A DNA stretch of 32,847 nucleotides. Origin: an uncultured Muribaculaceae bacterium (GTDB lineage Bacteria; Bacteroidota; Bacteroidia; Bacteroidales; Muribaculaceae). The notes beneath the pieces were generated by a model. It searched no databases. It worked only from the letters and a program-made list of their open reading frames with translations, and was not told the DNA's origin. Location: positions 1-32,847 of the forward strand of contig CAMWIJ010000031.1 in assembly GCA_947174275.1 (NCBI GenBank), written 5' to 3'. The position numbers and the translations under genes were made by a program. This document shows, piece after piece, positions 7,713-16,200 of the stretch (positions within the stretch are counted from its first letter, which is position 1; each line of letters begins with the position of its first letter).

Positions 7713-9221
7713 TCACTCTGCTGCATAGACCGAAAGCTCGTAGATCGACGGCGGAGCTGTTGCGCTTTTGATGTCAAGCCGCAGCTTTTCTGCCCGCTGG
7801 GGAGTGGCGAAGTTGATTACCTTGCAGTCGCCCATCGGGTCGGTGGAGAGGTAGATTGTCTCCCACTTGCCGTTGTTGAGGGCTTCGATGGAGTATTCGG
7901 TGATGCGGTTGGCGCGTTTGCGCGAAAAGCCGTCGGGGGCCATCACTTCGTCCATGTATTCGAAAATGGAGATGCGGTTGAATTCTTTAGCCGGATCGAG
8001 GTCTACTTCGAGCCATGCTGTCGTATCGCGCGATGCCCAGCGGTGGTGTACTCCGCCGTCGAAAGCCTTGTCGGCACCATAGTCGGCGGCATCCCATTCC
8101 GATGATGCGCGGCATGCCCGGCCCACCGACACGGGGCGCTTGAGCGTGTTGTGTTTCAGCTTCTTGCCTGCGGGGCTGATGCCGATGCGGTCGCGCAGTT
8201 CCATCAGTGCGTTGATTTCGTTCTGGCGCATCAGGCCGCGTTGGTCAGGCGGAACGTTGATTACGAGCGTATTGTTGTTGGCCATCGTGCGGTAGAACAG
8301 TTCCTCGAGCTCGTCGATGTCGCGTGTCTCCATCGGCTTCTCTTTCTGAAACCAGTTCCACTTTTTGCTCAGACAGATGGTATGCTCGAACGGCAGGTAG
8401 TAATCCTCGCCGTTGACGTTGTAGATTTTATTGTCGTTCCAGTTGGCTATGAACGGGTCCTTTAGACGGAAGTCCATAGGGAAGTAGGCGAATTTCACAT
8501 TGTGCTTGCCTGTCATCTCATCGGGGCCTGCCGAGCCGTAGATGTTCTTGCTCAGGTCGTCTTCGACGAGATATGCGCTGTTGTTGACCCCCATGGCGCA
8601 ATCGGGCTGCAGCGATTTCACAAGCTGATAGATGTGCGGGATATCCCAGTCGGCTGCCGGACGGTCCCATCCTCCGTCAAACCATATCTCGCACACGTCG
8701 CCGTAGTTGGTGAGCAGTTCGGTCAGCTGGTCGTCCATATATTTGCGGTAGCCGCTGAAGTCGTCGGCCTTGTATGACGGTTCGTGACGGTCCCACAGCG
8801 AGTAATATACGCCGAATTCGAGACCGTATTTGCGGCATGCGTCACTGACAGCCTTCACCACGTCGGTCGGATTGCCTGACGAGGCCACATCGTAGTCGGT
8901 GACGGCGCTGTCCCACAGACAGAAACCGTCGTGATGCTTGGTGACAAGAAGCACATAGCGAAATCCGGCGTCGCGTGCGGTGCGCACCCATTGCTCGCAG
9001 TCGAGTTCCGTCGGGTTGTAGAGTGTGGCGGGGTCTTTACCCTCCGACCATTCCATGCCGTTGAACGTGTTCATGCCGAAGTGTATGAACATGCCGTACC
9101 CGCGTTCTCTCATCTTTTTCTGGCAGGAGTTTTCTTTGTGCGAGGGGGTGATGCTTTCGCCGTGGAGCGATATCGCCGATAACGACACTATCGCCGATAG
9201 CAGGATTTTGGTAAGGTTCAT
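7713..9221 (-). CDS. GH29 alpha-L-fucosidase with C-terminal F5/8-type module
   Basis: An exported alpha-L-fucosidase of 502 aa, releasing terminal L-fucose from glycans by a retaining mechanism. I start it at the ATG at 9221, which opens a clean signal peptide (MNLTKILLSAIVSLSAISLHG). The open frame extends to 9464, but that extension has no protein character and would begin inside the promoter. The GH29 fold shows GMFIHFG (43-49), TKHHDGF (94-100) and the nucleophile D182 in EIWFDGG. Residues from about 370 to the end form a discoidin/F5/8 type C-like carbohydrate-binding module (SSEWDAADYGADKAFDGG). It leads the operon with GH3 and the SGNH hydrolase. The fucose it frees matches the fucose operon at 18493-24253. 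Confidence 0.93.
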   Translation of the reverse strand: MNLTKILLSAIVSLSAISLHGESITPSHKENSCQKKMRERGYGMFIHFGMNTFNGMEWSEGKDPATLYNPTELDCEQWVRTARDAGFRYVLLVTKHHDGFCLWDSAVTDYDVASSGNPTDVVKAVSDACRKYGLEFGVYYSLWDRHEPSYKADDFSGYRKYMDDQLTELLTNYGDVCEIWFDGGWDRPAADWDIPHIYQLVKSLQPDCAMGVNNSAYLVEDDLSKNIYGSAGPDEMTGKHNVKFAYFPMDFRLKDPFIANWNDNKIYNVNGEDYYLPFEHTICLSKKWNWFQKEKPMETRDIDELEELFYRTMANNNTLVINVPPDQRGLMRQNEINALMELRDRIGISPAGKKLKHNTLKRPVSVGRACRASSEWDAADYGADKAFDGGVHHRWASRDTTAWLEVDLDPAKEFNRISIFEYMDEVMAPDGFSRKRANRITEYSIEALNNGKWETIYLSTDPMGDCKVINFATPQRAEKLRLDIKSATAPPSIYELSVYAAE

Positions 9222-9295
9222 GGCAATGGTAATGATGTGGTTGTTTTTTCGTGTTTGGCGGCTAACCGTGCCGGTCGCCGTTTTCTCCCCCGGTA

Positions 9296-9353
9296 GAGTA
9301 TTATCCGTCTGCATGAAACTTGTCAGAACCGATTTTTTAAACGGATAATACTC
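9296..9353. repeat. 13-bp perfect inverted repeat in the GH29 leader
   Basis: GAGTATTATCCGT (9296-9308) and its exact complement (9341-9353) flank a 32-nt spacer. It lies between the predicted GH29 promoter and start codon, so it would be in the roughly 230-nt 5' leader. It could be a leader hairpin or a regulator site. Confidence 0.6.
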
Positions 9354-9461
9354 CGTTGCAGGGGCGTGATGATGTTTGGTTTGTTTGTTGTCGGAAGCCA
9401 TGCCGGCGGTCATTGTGTCCGGCAGGTTTAAGGAAGTCGTTTTTGTTGATTTCCGTTTTTG

Positions 9462-9492
9462 CAAAGTTACTCATTGCCTGCGGTGGAGTCAA
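9462..9492 (-). promoter_or_regulatory. Promoter of the GH29-GH3-SGNH operon
   Basis: Minus-strand TAACTTTG (9462-9469) and TTG (9490-9492) have a 20-nt spacer, the same geometry as the gdhA promoter. This predicts an unusually long 5' leader of about 230 nt. Confidence 0.7.
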
Positions 9493-9515
9493 GTAACACA
9501 TTCCCCAAAAATGCG

Positions 9516-9523
9516 TATCTTTG
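9516..9523 (+). promoter_or_regulatory. Orphan -7 element TATCTTTG
   Basis: It is a perfect -7 match on the plus strand, 189 bp before the GH92 start, with no good -33 partner. It could be a second GH92 promoter or drive a short RNA. Otherwise 9222-9704 holds only the sites listed here and no gene. Confidence 0.35.
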
Positions 9524-9635
9524 CGCCATACCCGATATGTTCTTGCATCAAAAAATAGCACATTTGCGTCAGTCACCAAATCTTTCATTTTTACAAAGTG
9601 TGAAATCTGCCTGATTATACAAAAAAATCAACGGT

Positions 9636-9672
9636 CTGTTATATCACGCAATCTGTTTCTTTCTTATTTTTG
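9636..9672 (+). promoter_or_regulatory. Promoter of the GH92 gene
   Basis: TATTTTTG (9665-9672) is a perfect -7 element. The upstream TCTGTT (9635-9640) is a weak -33. The predicted leader is about 25 nt. Confidence 0.5.
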
Positions 9673-9704
9673 CGACAACAATACCTAACCCTCTAACCAA
9701 CCTG

Positions 9705-11990
9705 ATGAATAAATCTATTGCCATCTTGTCAGGACTGTGCCTGTCGGCTGCGATGTGCGGCCGGGCCTCGGTTCCTCTGTCTGATTATGTCAACCCGATT
9801 ATCGGGGCGTCGACGAGTACAACAATCGCGCATGCCGAGCACGGTCTCGGTAAAACTTTTCCCGGAGCGACTACCCCCTGGGGGATGACGCAGGTGAGTC
9901 CCAACACTATCACCGGCGGAGACAACGGCTCGGGATATTCCGACGAACACACCTCGATCGAGGGGTTTGCGATGACGCAGCTCAGCGGCATCGGCTGGTA
10001 TGGCGACATGGGCAATTTCCTTGTCATGCCCACTGTCGGGCATCTCCACACCTGGCGAGGTGACCTTGACGCTCCCGAAAAGGGATACCGTTCGCGCTAC
10101 GACAAAGCGTCGGAAACGGCAAAGGCCGGTTATTACGGCGTGCATCTGACCGATTATGACATTCAGGCCGAAGTAACCGCCACACCGCATGGCGGCGTGA
10201 TGCGATTTACATATCCCGATGCGGATACGGCGCGGGTGCAGATTGACCTTGCGCGCAGGGTAGGGGGCACCTCGACCCGTCAGCGCATCGAAGTGCTTAA
10301 TGACTCCACCCTACGCGGCTGGATGCGTTGCACTCCCGACGGCGGCGGCTGGGGCAACGGCAGCGGAAATGCAAATTATACGGTATATTTTTACTCAGTG
10401 ATTTCACGACCCATGACTGACTATGGAGTGTGGACGGCGATGGTGCCCGCCGGCGCCGACCGTCATCTGCAGTCGGTTACCTCCGGTGAGTTCGCGCAGC
10501 GTACGGCCACAGCCGAAGTGGTGCGCGGCATAAAGGCATACGAGGGCAATCATCTCGGGTTCTTTACCGAATTTCCTGCGAAAAAAGGTGACAGCGTAAC
10601 GCTCCGCACTGCCATATCGTTTGTCAGCATGGAGGGCGCTGAGGCCAACTATAAAGCCGAGCTTGCCGGCAACAGCGATTTTGCCTTCTACCGCAAGCAG
10701 GCTGCCTCGCTCTGGGACGATGCCCTTGGAAAAGTCACGGTCGAGGGCGGTTCAGACGATGACCGCACCATATTTTACACGGCTCTGTATCATACGATGA
10801 TTGACCCCCGCTGTTTCACCGATGTCACCGGAGAATATCCCGGCGCCGACGGCAACGCGCATGTCACCGACCGTTATACGCGCCGCACGGTGTTCAGCGG
10901 TTGGGATGTGTTCCGCAGCCAGTTTCCGTTGCAGACCATTATCAACCCGGTGGTAGTCAGCGATATGATAAACTCATTCATCGACATGGCCGAGGAGAAC
11001 GGCACCGGTGTCTACGACCGCTGGGAACTTCTCAACGCCTACTCCGGATGCATGCTCGGCAATCCGGCCATATCGGTGGTTGCCGATGCCGCCGTCAAAG
11101 GTATCGACGGTTTCGATTTTGCCAAAGCCTACGCGCAGTGCCGCCGCACGGCCGATACGATCGGACATCACCCCGAACTGGGGTATTCTCCCGGCGGCTC
11201 GTCGATATCCGAGACACTTGAATATGCCTATTTCGACTGGTGCGTGTCGCGTCTCGCTTCACTTGCGGGCGACACCGATGCCGAAGCTGCCTATCTGCGC
11301 CGCGGTCAGGCCTACCGCAATATCTTTGATGCCGAAAAAGGCTGGTTCCGTCCCCGCAATGCCGACGGCTCCTGGGCTGAATGGCCCGAAAAGGGGCGCA
11401 TGCAGGAGTGGTACGGCTGCATGGAGTGCAACCCCTACCAGCAGGGATGGTTCGTGCCGCATGATGTGGAAGGTATGGTGGAACTGATGGGAGGCCGCGA
11501 AACCGCGCTTGCCGACCTGCAGTCGATGTTTGAGAGCACTCCTGTGGAGTTCTGGTGGAATGAATATTACAATCACGCCAACGAGCCGGTGCATCACATT
11601 CCGTTTCTCTTCAACCGTCTCGGCGCTCCCGAACTGACACAGAAATGGACTAACCATATATGCCGCAAGGCATACCGCAACGCCGTCGACGGGCTGTGTG
11701 GCAACGAGGATGTCGGGCAGATGTCGGCATGGTATATTCTTGCGGCTTCCGGCTTCCATCCCCTTTGTCCCGGTCTGCCTGAATATGAGATTACCTCGCC
11801 TCTTTTCGACCGCATCACCCATAATCTCCCGTCGGGCAAACAGTTCATAATCACGGCCGACCGCCCCTCGCCCGATGCAATCTATATCGACAGCGTAACC
11901 CTCAACGGCGAGCCTCTGACCGGCACCTCCATTCCCCACGCAGCCATAATAAACGGCGGCACCCTCCATTTCACCCTCAAAACACTCTGA
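9705..11990 (+). CDS. GH92 exo-alpha-mannosidase
   Basis: A 761-aa exported enzyme of the calcium-dependent GH92 family, inverting alpha-mannosidases that trim mannose from host N-glycans or yeast mannan. The signal peptide is about 1-21. The N-terminal beta-sandwich starts DYVNPIIGAS and carries GKTFPGATTPWGM (49-61). The catalytic (alpha/alpha)6 domain holds WNEYYNHANEP (acid region, E620) and GNEDVGQMSAW (G666 onwards, with D669 as likely base). Family length is normal. It is transcribed away from the GH29 operon across a shared 483-bp control region, consistent with joint regulation of glycan trimming, but no SusC/SusD pair is present. The linkage (1,2; 1,3; 1,4; 1,6) is not predictable here. 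Confidence 0.95.
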   Translation: MNKSIAILSGLCLSAAMCGRASVPLSDYVNPIIGASTSTTIAHAEHGLGKTFPGATTPWGMTQVSPNTITGGDNGSGYSDEHTSIEGFAMTQLSGIGWYGDMGNFLVMPTVGHLHTWRGDLDAPEKGYRSRYDKASETAKAGYYGVHLTDYDIQAEVTATPHGGVMRFTYPDADTARVQIDLARRVGGTSTRQRIEVLNDSTLRGWMRCTPDGGGWGNGSGNANYTVYFYSVISRPMTDYGVWTAMVPAGADRHLQSVTSGEFAQRTATAEVVRGIKAYEGNHLGFFTEFPAKKGDSVTLRTAISFVSMEGAEANYKAELAGNSDFAFYRKQAASLWDDALGKVTVEGGSDDDRTIFYTALYHTMIDPRCFTDVTGEYPGADGNAHVTDRYTRRTVFSGWDVFRSQFPLQTIINPVVVSDMINSFIDMAEENGTGVYDRWELLNAYSGCMLGNPAISVVADAAVKGIDGFDFAKAYAQCRRTADTIGHHPELGYSPGGSSISETLEYAYFDWCVSRLASLAGDTDAEAAYLRRGQAYRNIFDAEKGWFRPRNADGSWAEWPEKGRMQEWYGCMECNPYQQGWFVPHDVEGMVELMGGRETALADLQSMFESTPVEFWWNEYYNHANEPVHHIPFLFNRLGAPELTQKWTNHICRKAYRNAVDGLCGNEDVGQMSAWYILAASGFHPLCPGLPEYEITSPLFDRITHNLPSGKQFIITADRPSPDAIYIDSVTLNGEPLTGTSIPHAAIINGGTLHFTLKTL

Positions 11991-11996
11991 TTTAGG

Positions 11997-12034
11997 TTGC
12001 CCGTAAAGAAATAATCGCTATATTTGCAAATAGC
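11997..12034 (+). promoter_or_regulatory. Promoter and overlapping palindrome of the MntA/HepT pair
   Basis: TTG (11997-11999) and TATATTTG (12019-12026) have a 19-nt spacer. The -7 box overlaps the perfect palindrome ATTTGCAAAT (12022-12031), itself flanked by GCT and AGC. That arrangement would suit autorepression by the toxin-antitoxin complex, which is an inference. Confidence 0.65.
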
Positions 12035-12049
12035 AAAAGCAATCAGACA

Positions 12050-12340
12050 ATGATATCGGACGAATATATTAAAATTCTTAGCGATAATATGTCACATATT
12101 CAGAAAGAATATGGGGTGACAGGATTATGTCTTTACGGGTCGACGGCCCGAGGCGACAACAGCCCCGGCAGTGATGTGGATATTCTTGTCGATATGCCTC
12201 CCAAGATATTTCTCATGAGTGCGCTGAAAGAATTTTTAGAGGAGATACTATGTACATCAGTTGATTTGGTGCGTCGTCATTCCCGTCTATCAGTCAGATT
12301 TCTAAATCAAATTTCACGTGATGGAATCAAACTACTCTGA
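12050..12340 (+). CDS. mntA: MntA-type minimal nucleotidyltransferase antitoxin
   Basis: A 96-aa minimal nucleotidyltransferase. The signature GSx10DxD is intact (G30-S31 ... D42-V-D44, in LYGSTARGDNSPGSDVDILVD-like context), so it should bind ATP and metal. In HEPT/MNT pairs this protein neutralises the HEPN toxin by adding AMP groups to it. It is followed by hepT with a 20-nt overlap, the order seen in a subset of such modules. Its DNA is AT-rich compared with the GH92 and C-S lyase genes on either side, a sign of lateral acquisition. A good promoter lies 24 bp upstream of the start. Confidence 0.88.
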   Translation: MISDEYIKILSDNMSHIQKEYGVTGLCLYGSTARGDNSPGSDVDILVDMPPKIFLMSALKEFLEEILCTSVDLVRRHSRLSVRFLNQISRDGIKLL

Positions 12341-12716
12341 CCACGACAAAGAGCGGGCGTATCTTACGTTCAAGTCTATTGAAGAAACTATAAATCAACT
12401 GATAGACTGGAATAAAAATGTTAAATCCGTTGATTATTATTACAATTCTCAGGCAGGAATGCAACTTCTTGCAGCAAATTGCACATTGATCACAGCAATA
12501 GGTGAGGGAGTAAACCGGATTTGTAGGATTTTGCCGGATTTTTTGCAATCAAATTTCCCTGATATTCCATGGCATGCGATTATAGGTATGCGAAATCATA
12601 TTGCACATGGTTATTTTGAACTTGATGCAGACTTGATTTTTGAGGCTGTTTCCAATGATGTGCCTTCATTGCTTCCTTATATTGAAAAAGCAATAGAATT
12701 TTGTTGTAAGTCATAA
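12321..12716 (+). CDS. hepT: HepT-type HEPN ribonuclease toxin
   Basis: A 131-aa all-helical HEPN (DUF86/HepT) protein. The RNase motif RX4HXY is present as R91-NHIA-H96-G-Y98. Toxins of this family cleave RNA and are silenced by polyadenylylation of the motif tyrosine by MntA. I use the ATG at 12321. A GTG directly before it (12318) would add one residue. The start lies inside mntA (20-nt overlap), which points to translational coupling. AT-rich composition is shared with mntA. The pair could act in plasmid-like maintenance or phage defence, but nothing here decides that. Confidence 0.87.
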   Translation: MESNYSDHDKERAYLTFKSIEETINQLIDWNKNVKSVDYYYNSQAGMQLLAANCTLITAIGEGVNRICRILPDFLQSNFPDIPWHAIIGMRNHIAHGYFELDADLIFEAVSNDVPSLLPYIEKAIEFCCKS

Positions 12717-12813
12717 CGAAAACCGCTATAAAATATTTTTGTCCCTTATTCGTCAGGTTATCAGGTTTAGTTTTGCTTTACTTTACAATACTTTTATGTG
12801 ACACCCTCTGATT

Positions 12814-13992
12814 ATGGAGCAGTTTGATTTTGATGAAATAATAGCACGGCGCGGTTCCGGTTCATATAAATGGGATACGCCTGAACGCGGCGATGTGTTG
12901 CCTATGTGGGTGGCCGACATGGATTTCATGACGGCTCCGTGTGTCATCGAGGCTTTGCACCGCAGGGTCAGTCACGGAGTGTTCGGCTATACGAAAGTCG
13001 GCGATGATTACTACGACGCGCTTACCCGATGGTTCAGCCGCCGTCACGGATGGCATATCGACCGCAACGATGTGATATACACTTCGGGGGTAGTGCCTGC
13101 CATCTCCGCGATTATAAAAGGGCTTGCCGCTCCGGGCGACAAGGTTATCGTGCAGACTCCCGTCTACAACTGCTTTTTCTCGTCGATACGCAACAACGGC
13201 TGCGAGATATGCGAGTGTCCGCTCGATTATCATGCCGATGGTCGCTATGCCATTGATTTCGAGGCTCTCGAACAGTGCGCTTCCCATCCGCGTGCCACAA
13301 TGCTGCTGCTGTGCAACCCCCACAATCCGGCCGGACGCGTGTGGACACGCGATGAATTGCGCCGCATCGGTGAGATTTGTCTGCGCCACAATGTGACGGT
13401 GGTTGCCGATGAGATACATTGCGAGCTGACTTTCAACGGTTTCAGGTTTACTCCTTACGCTACATTAGGCGAGGAGTTTGCCGAGAAATGTGTGTGCTGC
13501 AACTCTCCGAGCAAGGCATTCAACACCGCCGGACTGCAGATTGCCAATATAGTGTGTCGTGACGCCGGGATGCGCCGGCGCATCGACCGCGCCATCAACG
13601 ACAATGAGGTGTGTGATGTCAATCCGTTTGGTGTGGCCGGCCTGATTGCCGCCTACAACGAAGGGGAGGATTGGCTCTGTCAACTGATTGATTATCTTTA
13701 CGGAAACTACCGCTTCGCCTCGGAGCGCTTCGCCTCGGAGCTGCCTGATTACATTGTCACACCCCTCGAAGGAACCTATCTGCTCTGGCTCAATGTGTCG
13801 GCCTCTGGACTTGACGGCGCTGCATTTGCGTCACGGCTTGAGAAGGAGGCGCGGGTCATGCTCAGTCCGGGCGATATATACGGAGCCGCCGGCTCGGCGT
13901 TTGTCCGGGTCAATCTGGCCGCTCCACGCAGTGTGGTGGCCGAAGGTGTTGAACGTATCATCTCATTCGCGCGCTCGCTGTCAGTGAAATAA
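12814..13992 (+). CDS. PatB/MalY-type PLP-dependent C-S lyase
   Basis: A 392-aa fold-type I aminotransferase-like enzyme, probably a cystathionine beta-lyase that makes homocysteine, pyruvate and ammonium. Landmarks are RRGSGSYKWD (12-21), DVLPMWVADMDF (27-38), CNPHNPAGRVW (167-177), ADEIH (198-202) and the PLP lysine K234 in SPSKAFNTAG. These are typical of PatB/MalY rather than of the Cys/Met-metabolism (MetC) family. Residues 300-309 are a perfect RFASE duplication. The MATE gene begins 6 bp after the stop, so the two are probably one operon. Possible -7 elements at 12734 and 12768 lack good -33 partners. Confidence 0.9.
   Translation: MEQFDFDEIIARRGSGSYKWDTPERGDVLPMWVADMDFMTAPCVIEALHRRVSHGVFGYTKVGDDYYDALTRWFSRRHGWHIDRNDVIYTSGVVPAISAIIKGLAAPGDKVIVQTPVYNCFFSSIRNNGCEICECPLDYHADGRYAIDFEALEQCASHPRATMLLLCNPHNPAGRVWTRDELRRIGEICLRHNVTVVADEIHCELTFNGFRFTPYATLGEEFAEKCVCCNSPSKAFNTAGLQIANIVCRDAGMRRRIDRAINDNEVCDVNPFGVAGLIAAYNEGEDWLCQLIDYLYGNYRFASERFASELPDYIVTPLEGTYLLWLNVSASGLDGAAFASRLEKEARVMLSPGDIYGAAGSAFVRVNLAAPRSVVAEGVERIISFARSLSVK
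13711..13740. repeat. 15-bp in-frame tandem duplication within the C-S lyase gene
   Basis: CGCTTCGCCTCGGAG occurs twice without a gap or change and codes for RFASE-RFASE. Zero divergence suggests a recent slippage event in a helical surface segment. Confidence 0.9.
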
Positions 13993-13998
13993 CCTGAT

Positions 13999-15426
13999 AT
14001 GGAAAGAGACGGCCTGCTTGTCAAGATACGCCGCGGAGAGGCGATGTCGCTGCGGCAACAGCTGCGGCTCACTGCCGTGCTGTCGTGGCCGGCCATCGTG
14101 GCTCAGCTGTCGACAATAGTGATGCAGTATATCGATGCGGCTATGGTGGGTTCGCTCGGGGCGGAGTCGTCTGCCTCGATCGGTCTGATGGCTACCTCGA
14201 CATGGCTCATGTGGGGGCTGTGTTCGGCTGTGGCTTCCGGTTTTTCGGTACAGGTGGCCAACCGTATCGGAGCTTCCGACCGTCGGGGCGCAGAGCGCGT
14301 TCTGCGCCAGTCGTTTATTCCTGTCATAGTGTTCAGTGTGCTGCTTGCGGCGTTTGGCTCGGCGGTCAGCGGCAATCTGCCGCTGTGGCTTGGCGGGGGA
14401 GACGATATCGTTGGTGACGCATCATCTTATTTCTTGATATTCAGTCTGTCGCTGCCGCTGTTGCAGATCAGTTTCCTGAGCGGAGCCATGCTCCGTTGCA
14501 GCGGTAACACTCTTTTTCCCGGCATAGTGAATGTGGGGATGTGTGTGCTTGATGTGCTTTTCAATTTCTTCCTGATATTTGACGGACATGAATTTACGAT
14601 TGGCGATACCTCCGTCAGATTGCCCGGTGCGGGTCTTGGAGTCACCGGTGCGGCTGTGGGTACGGCGCTTGCCGAGACCGTGGCCGCCGCGGTCATGCTG
14701 TGGTATCTTTGGCGGCGTAACCGCGAACTTAACATGCGCAACTCCGAGGGGTCTTTCATGCCCGGAGCCGCTTGTCTGCGGCGCGCGTTTAAAATTTCGT
14801 TTCCGCTTGGGGTTGAGCATGCCCTGATGTGTGGCGCACAGGTGTTTATCACGGCCATCGTGGCGCCTTTAGGCACGGTGGCTATTGCCGCCAATGCGTT
14901 TGCCGTCACCGCCGAGAGCCTGTGTTATATGCCGGGTTATGGCATCAGCGAGGCCGCCACAACGCTTGTGGGGCAGAGTCTCGGAGCCGGCCGTGAGAAG
15001 CTGGCGCGCAGTTTTGCCAAAATCACTGTTGTATCTGGCATTGTGGTAATGACTGTGATGGGGATTGTGATGTATGTCGGCGCGCCGGTGATGATGGGCA
15101 TCATATCTCCGGTCGAGTCGATATGCTCGCTTGGCACGGAGGTGCTTCGCATCGAGGCGTTTGCCGAACCGATGTTTGCGGCGTCGATAGTGGCCTACGG
15201 CGTGTTTGTTGGAGCGGGTGACACGATGGTGCCCGCGGGTATGAACCTGTTGAGTATCTGGGGTGTGCGCATCACGCTTGCCGCTGTTCTTGCGCCGACG
15301 ATGGGGCTCGCCGGAGTGTGGGTTGCTATGGCAGTCGAACTGTGTTTCCGTGGTGCGATTTTCTTGCTGCGGCTGCGCACCGACCGCTGGCTGCGTGCCA
15401 ACAGGGCGCTTTTTGCAGCCCGCTGA
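13999..15426 (+). CDS. MATE-family multidrug/metabolite exporter
   Basis: A 475-aa inner-membrane protein with about twelve hydrophobic segments in two similar halves, as in cation-coupled MATE efflux pumps. The first half starts SWPAIVAQLSTIVMQYID with AAMVGSLG. The second half begins around IVAPLGTVAIAANAF and GYGISEAATTLVGQ, the usual MATE signatures. Substrate is not readable. It follows the C-S lyase by 6 bp and may share its transcript. Its stop is only 3 bp from the stop of the convergent ABC ATPase gene, and no terminator fits between. The start at 13999 is the first ATG. A later ATG at 14044 (MSLRQQL) is a plausible alternative. Confidence 0.93.
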   Translation: MERDGLLVKIRRGEAMSLRQQLRLTAVLSWPAIVAQLSTIVMQYIDAAMVGSLGAESSASIGLMATSTWLMWGLCSAVASGFSVQVANRIGASDRRGAERVLRQSFIPVIVFSVLLAAFGSAVSGNLPLWLGGGDDIVGDASSYFLIFSLSLPLLQISFLSGAMLRCSGNTLFPGIVNVGMCVLDVLFNFFLIFDGHEFTIGDTSVRLPGAGLGVTGAAVGTALAETVAAAVMLWYLWRRNRELNMRNSEGSFMPGAACLRRAFKISFPLGVEHALMCGAQVFITAIVAPLGTVAIAANAFAVTAESLCYMPGYGISEAATTLVGQSLGAGREKLARSFAKITVVSGIVVMTVMGIVMYVGAPVMMGIISPVESICSLGTEVLRIEAFAEPMFAASIVAYGVFVGAGDTMVPAGMNLLSIWGVRITLAAVLAPTMGLAGVWVAMAVELCFRGAIFLLRLRTDRWLRANRALFAAR

Positions 15427-15429
15427 CCG

Positions 15430-16200
15430 TCAGCGGTTATGCGGGCAGTCGAGCGCGAAGTAATGATGGTCGGCCGTGCACTCCTCGATGCGGTGGTCGA
15501 CGATGATGTGGCGGTTGGCCATAGATGCAATGCGCGACATTTCGTGCGACACAAGTATTATGGTGGTTGACGGAGCCAGTTCCGATATTATATCATAGAC
15601 GCGGTGCTCGAACTGCTTGTCGAGATAGCTCAGAGGCTCGTCGAGCACAAGTATCTGCGGGCTGCTGATGATGGCGCGTGCGAGCAGAGTGCGCTGCAAC
15701 TGGCCTCCTGACAGGCGGTCGAGAGTGAAGCCGCTGCGGTCGTCGAGTCCGACGGCTGAAATTGCATCGGCCACTTTTTCGGTGCGTTGTGTGTCGGTCA
15801 GACCCTTTATAGCTATGAGCCCCGACTGTATCACCTCTTTCACGGTGATGGGAAAGCGGGAATCAATCATGTTTTTCTGCGGCAGATAGCCTATGGGCAG
15901 ACGGTCGACGGTCTTGCCGCCGTCGTAATATCTCACTGTGCCTGACGTGGGCGATATCAGTTTGAGTATCAGGCGCAGCAGGGTGGTCTTGCCTCCGCCG
16001 TTCGGACCGGTTATGGCAAAGAAGTCGCCGCTGCGCACTGTCAGGTCGACATCTTCGAGTATGATTTTGCCACCGCGGCGCAGTGACACGCCGTCAAGCG
16101 AGATTACGGGCTCGTTTCCGGCATGATTTCGCTGCGTATGGTGCAAGCAGTGGCCGTTGCAGCAGTGGCTTTCTCCGGCAGGGTTATTGTGCAAGGGCAT
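15430..16200 (-). CDS. znuC: Zinc/manganese-type ABC transporter ATPase (ZnuC-like)
   Basis: A 256-aa ATP-binding subunit. Walker A GPNGGGKT is at 65-72, the Q-loop glutamine near Q108, signature LSGGQ 163-167, Walker B ILVLDEP 183-189 and the switch histidine H219. The sequence matches the ZnuC/MntB group, and its partner gene is a metal-binding lipoprotein that overlaps it by 17 bp. An N-terminal extension of about 30 residues is rich in His and Cys (SHCCNGHCLHH within 11-21), and the C-terminus has HH...CPHNR, both possible metal sites. No permease gene is adjacent. Confidence 0.88.
   Translation of the reverse strand: MPLHNNPAGESHCCNGHCLHHTQRNHAGNEPVISLDGVSLRRGGKIILEDVDLTVRSGDFFAITGPNGGGKTTLLRLILKLISPTSGTVRYYDGGKTVDRLPIGYLPQKNMIDSRFPITVKEVIQSGLIAIKGLTDTQRTEKVADAISAVGLDDRSGFTLDRLSGGQLQRTLLARAIISSPQILVLDEPLSYLDKQFEHRVYDIISELAPSTTIILVSHEMSRIASMANRHIIVDHRIEECTADHHYFALDCPHNR

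Noticed and set aside
9222-9464. N-terminal extension of the GH29 frame
   Set aside because: It would start inside the promoter -7 box, lacks protein character, and would bury the signal peptide.
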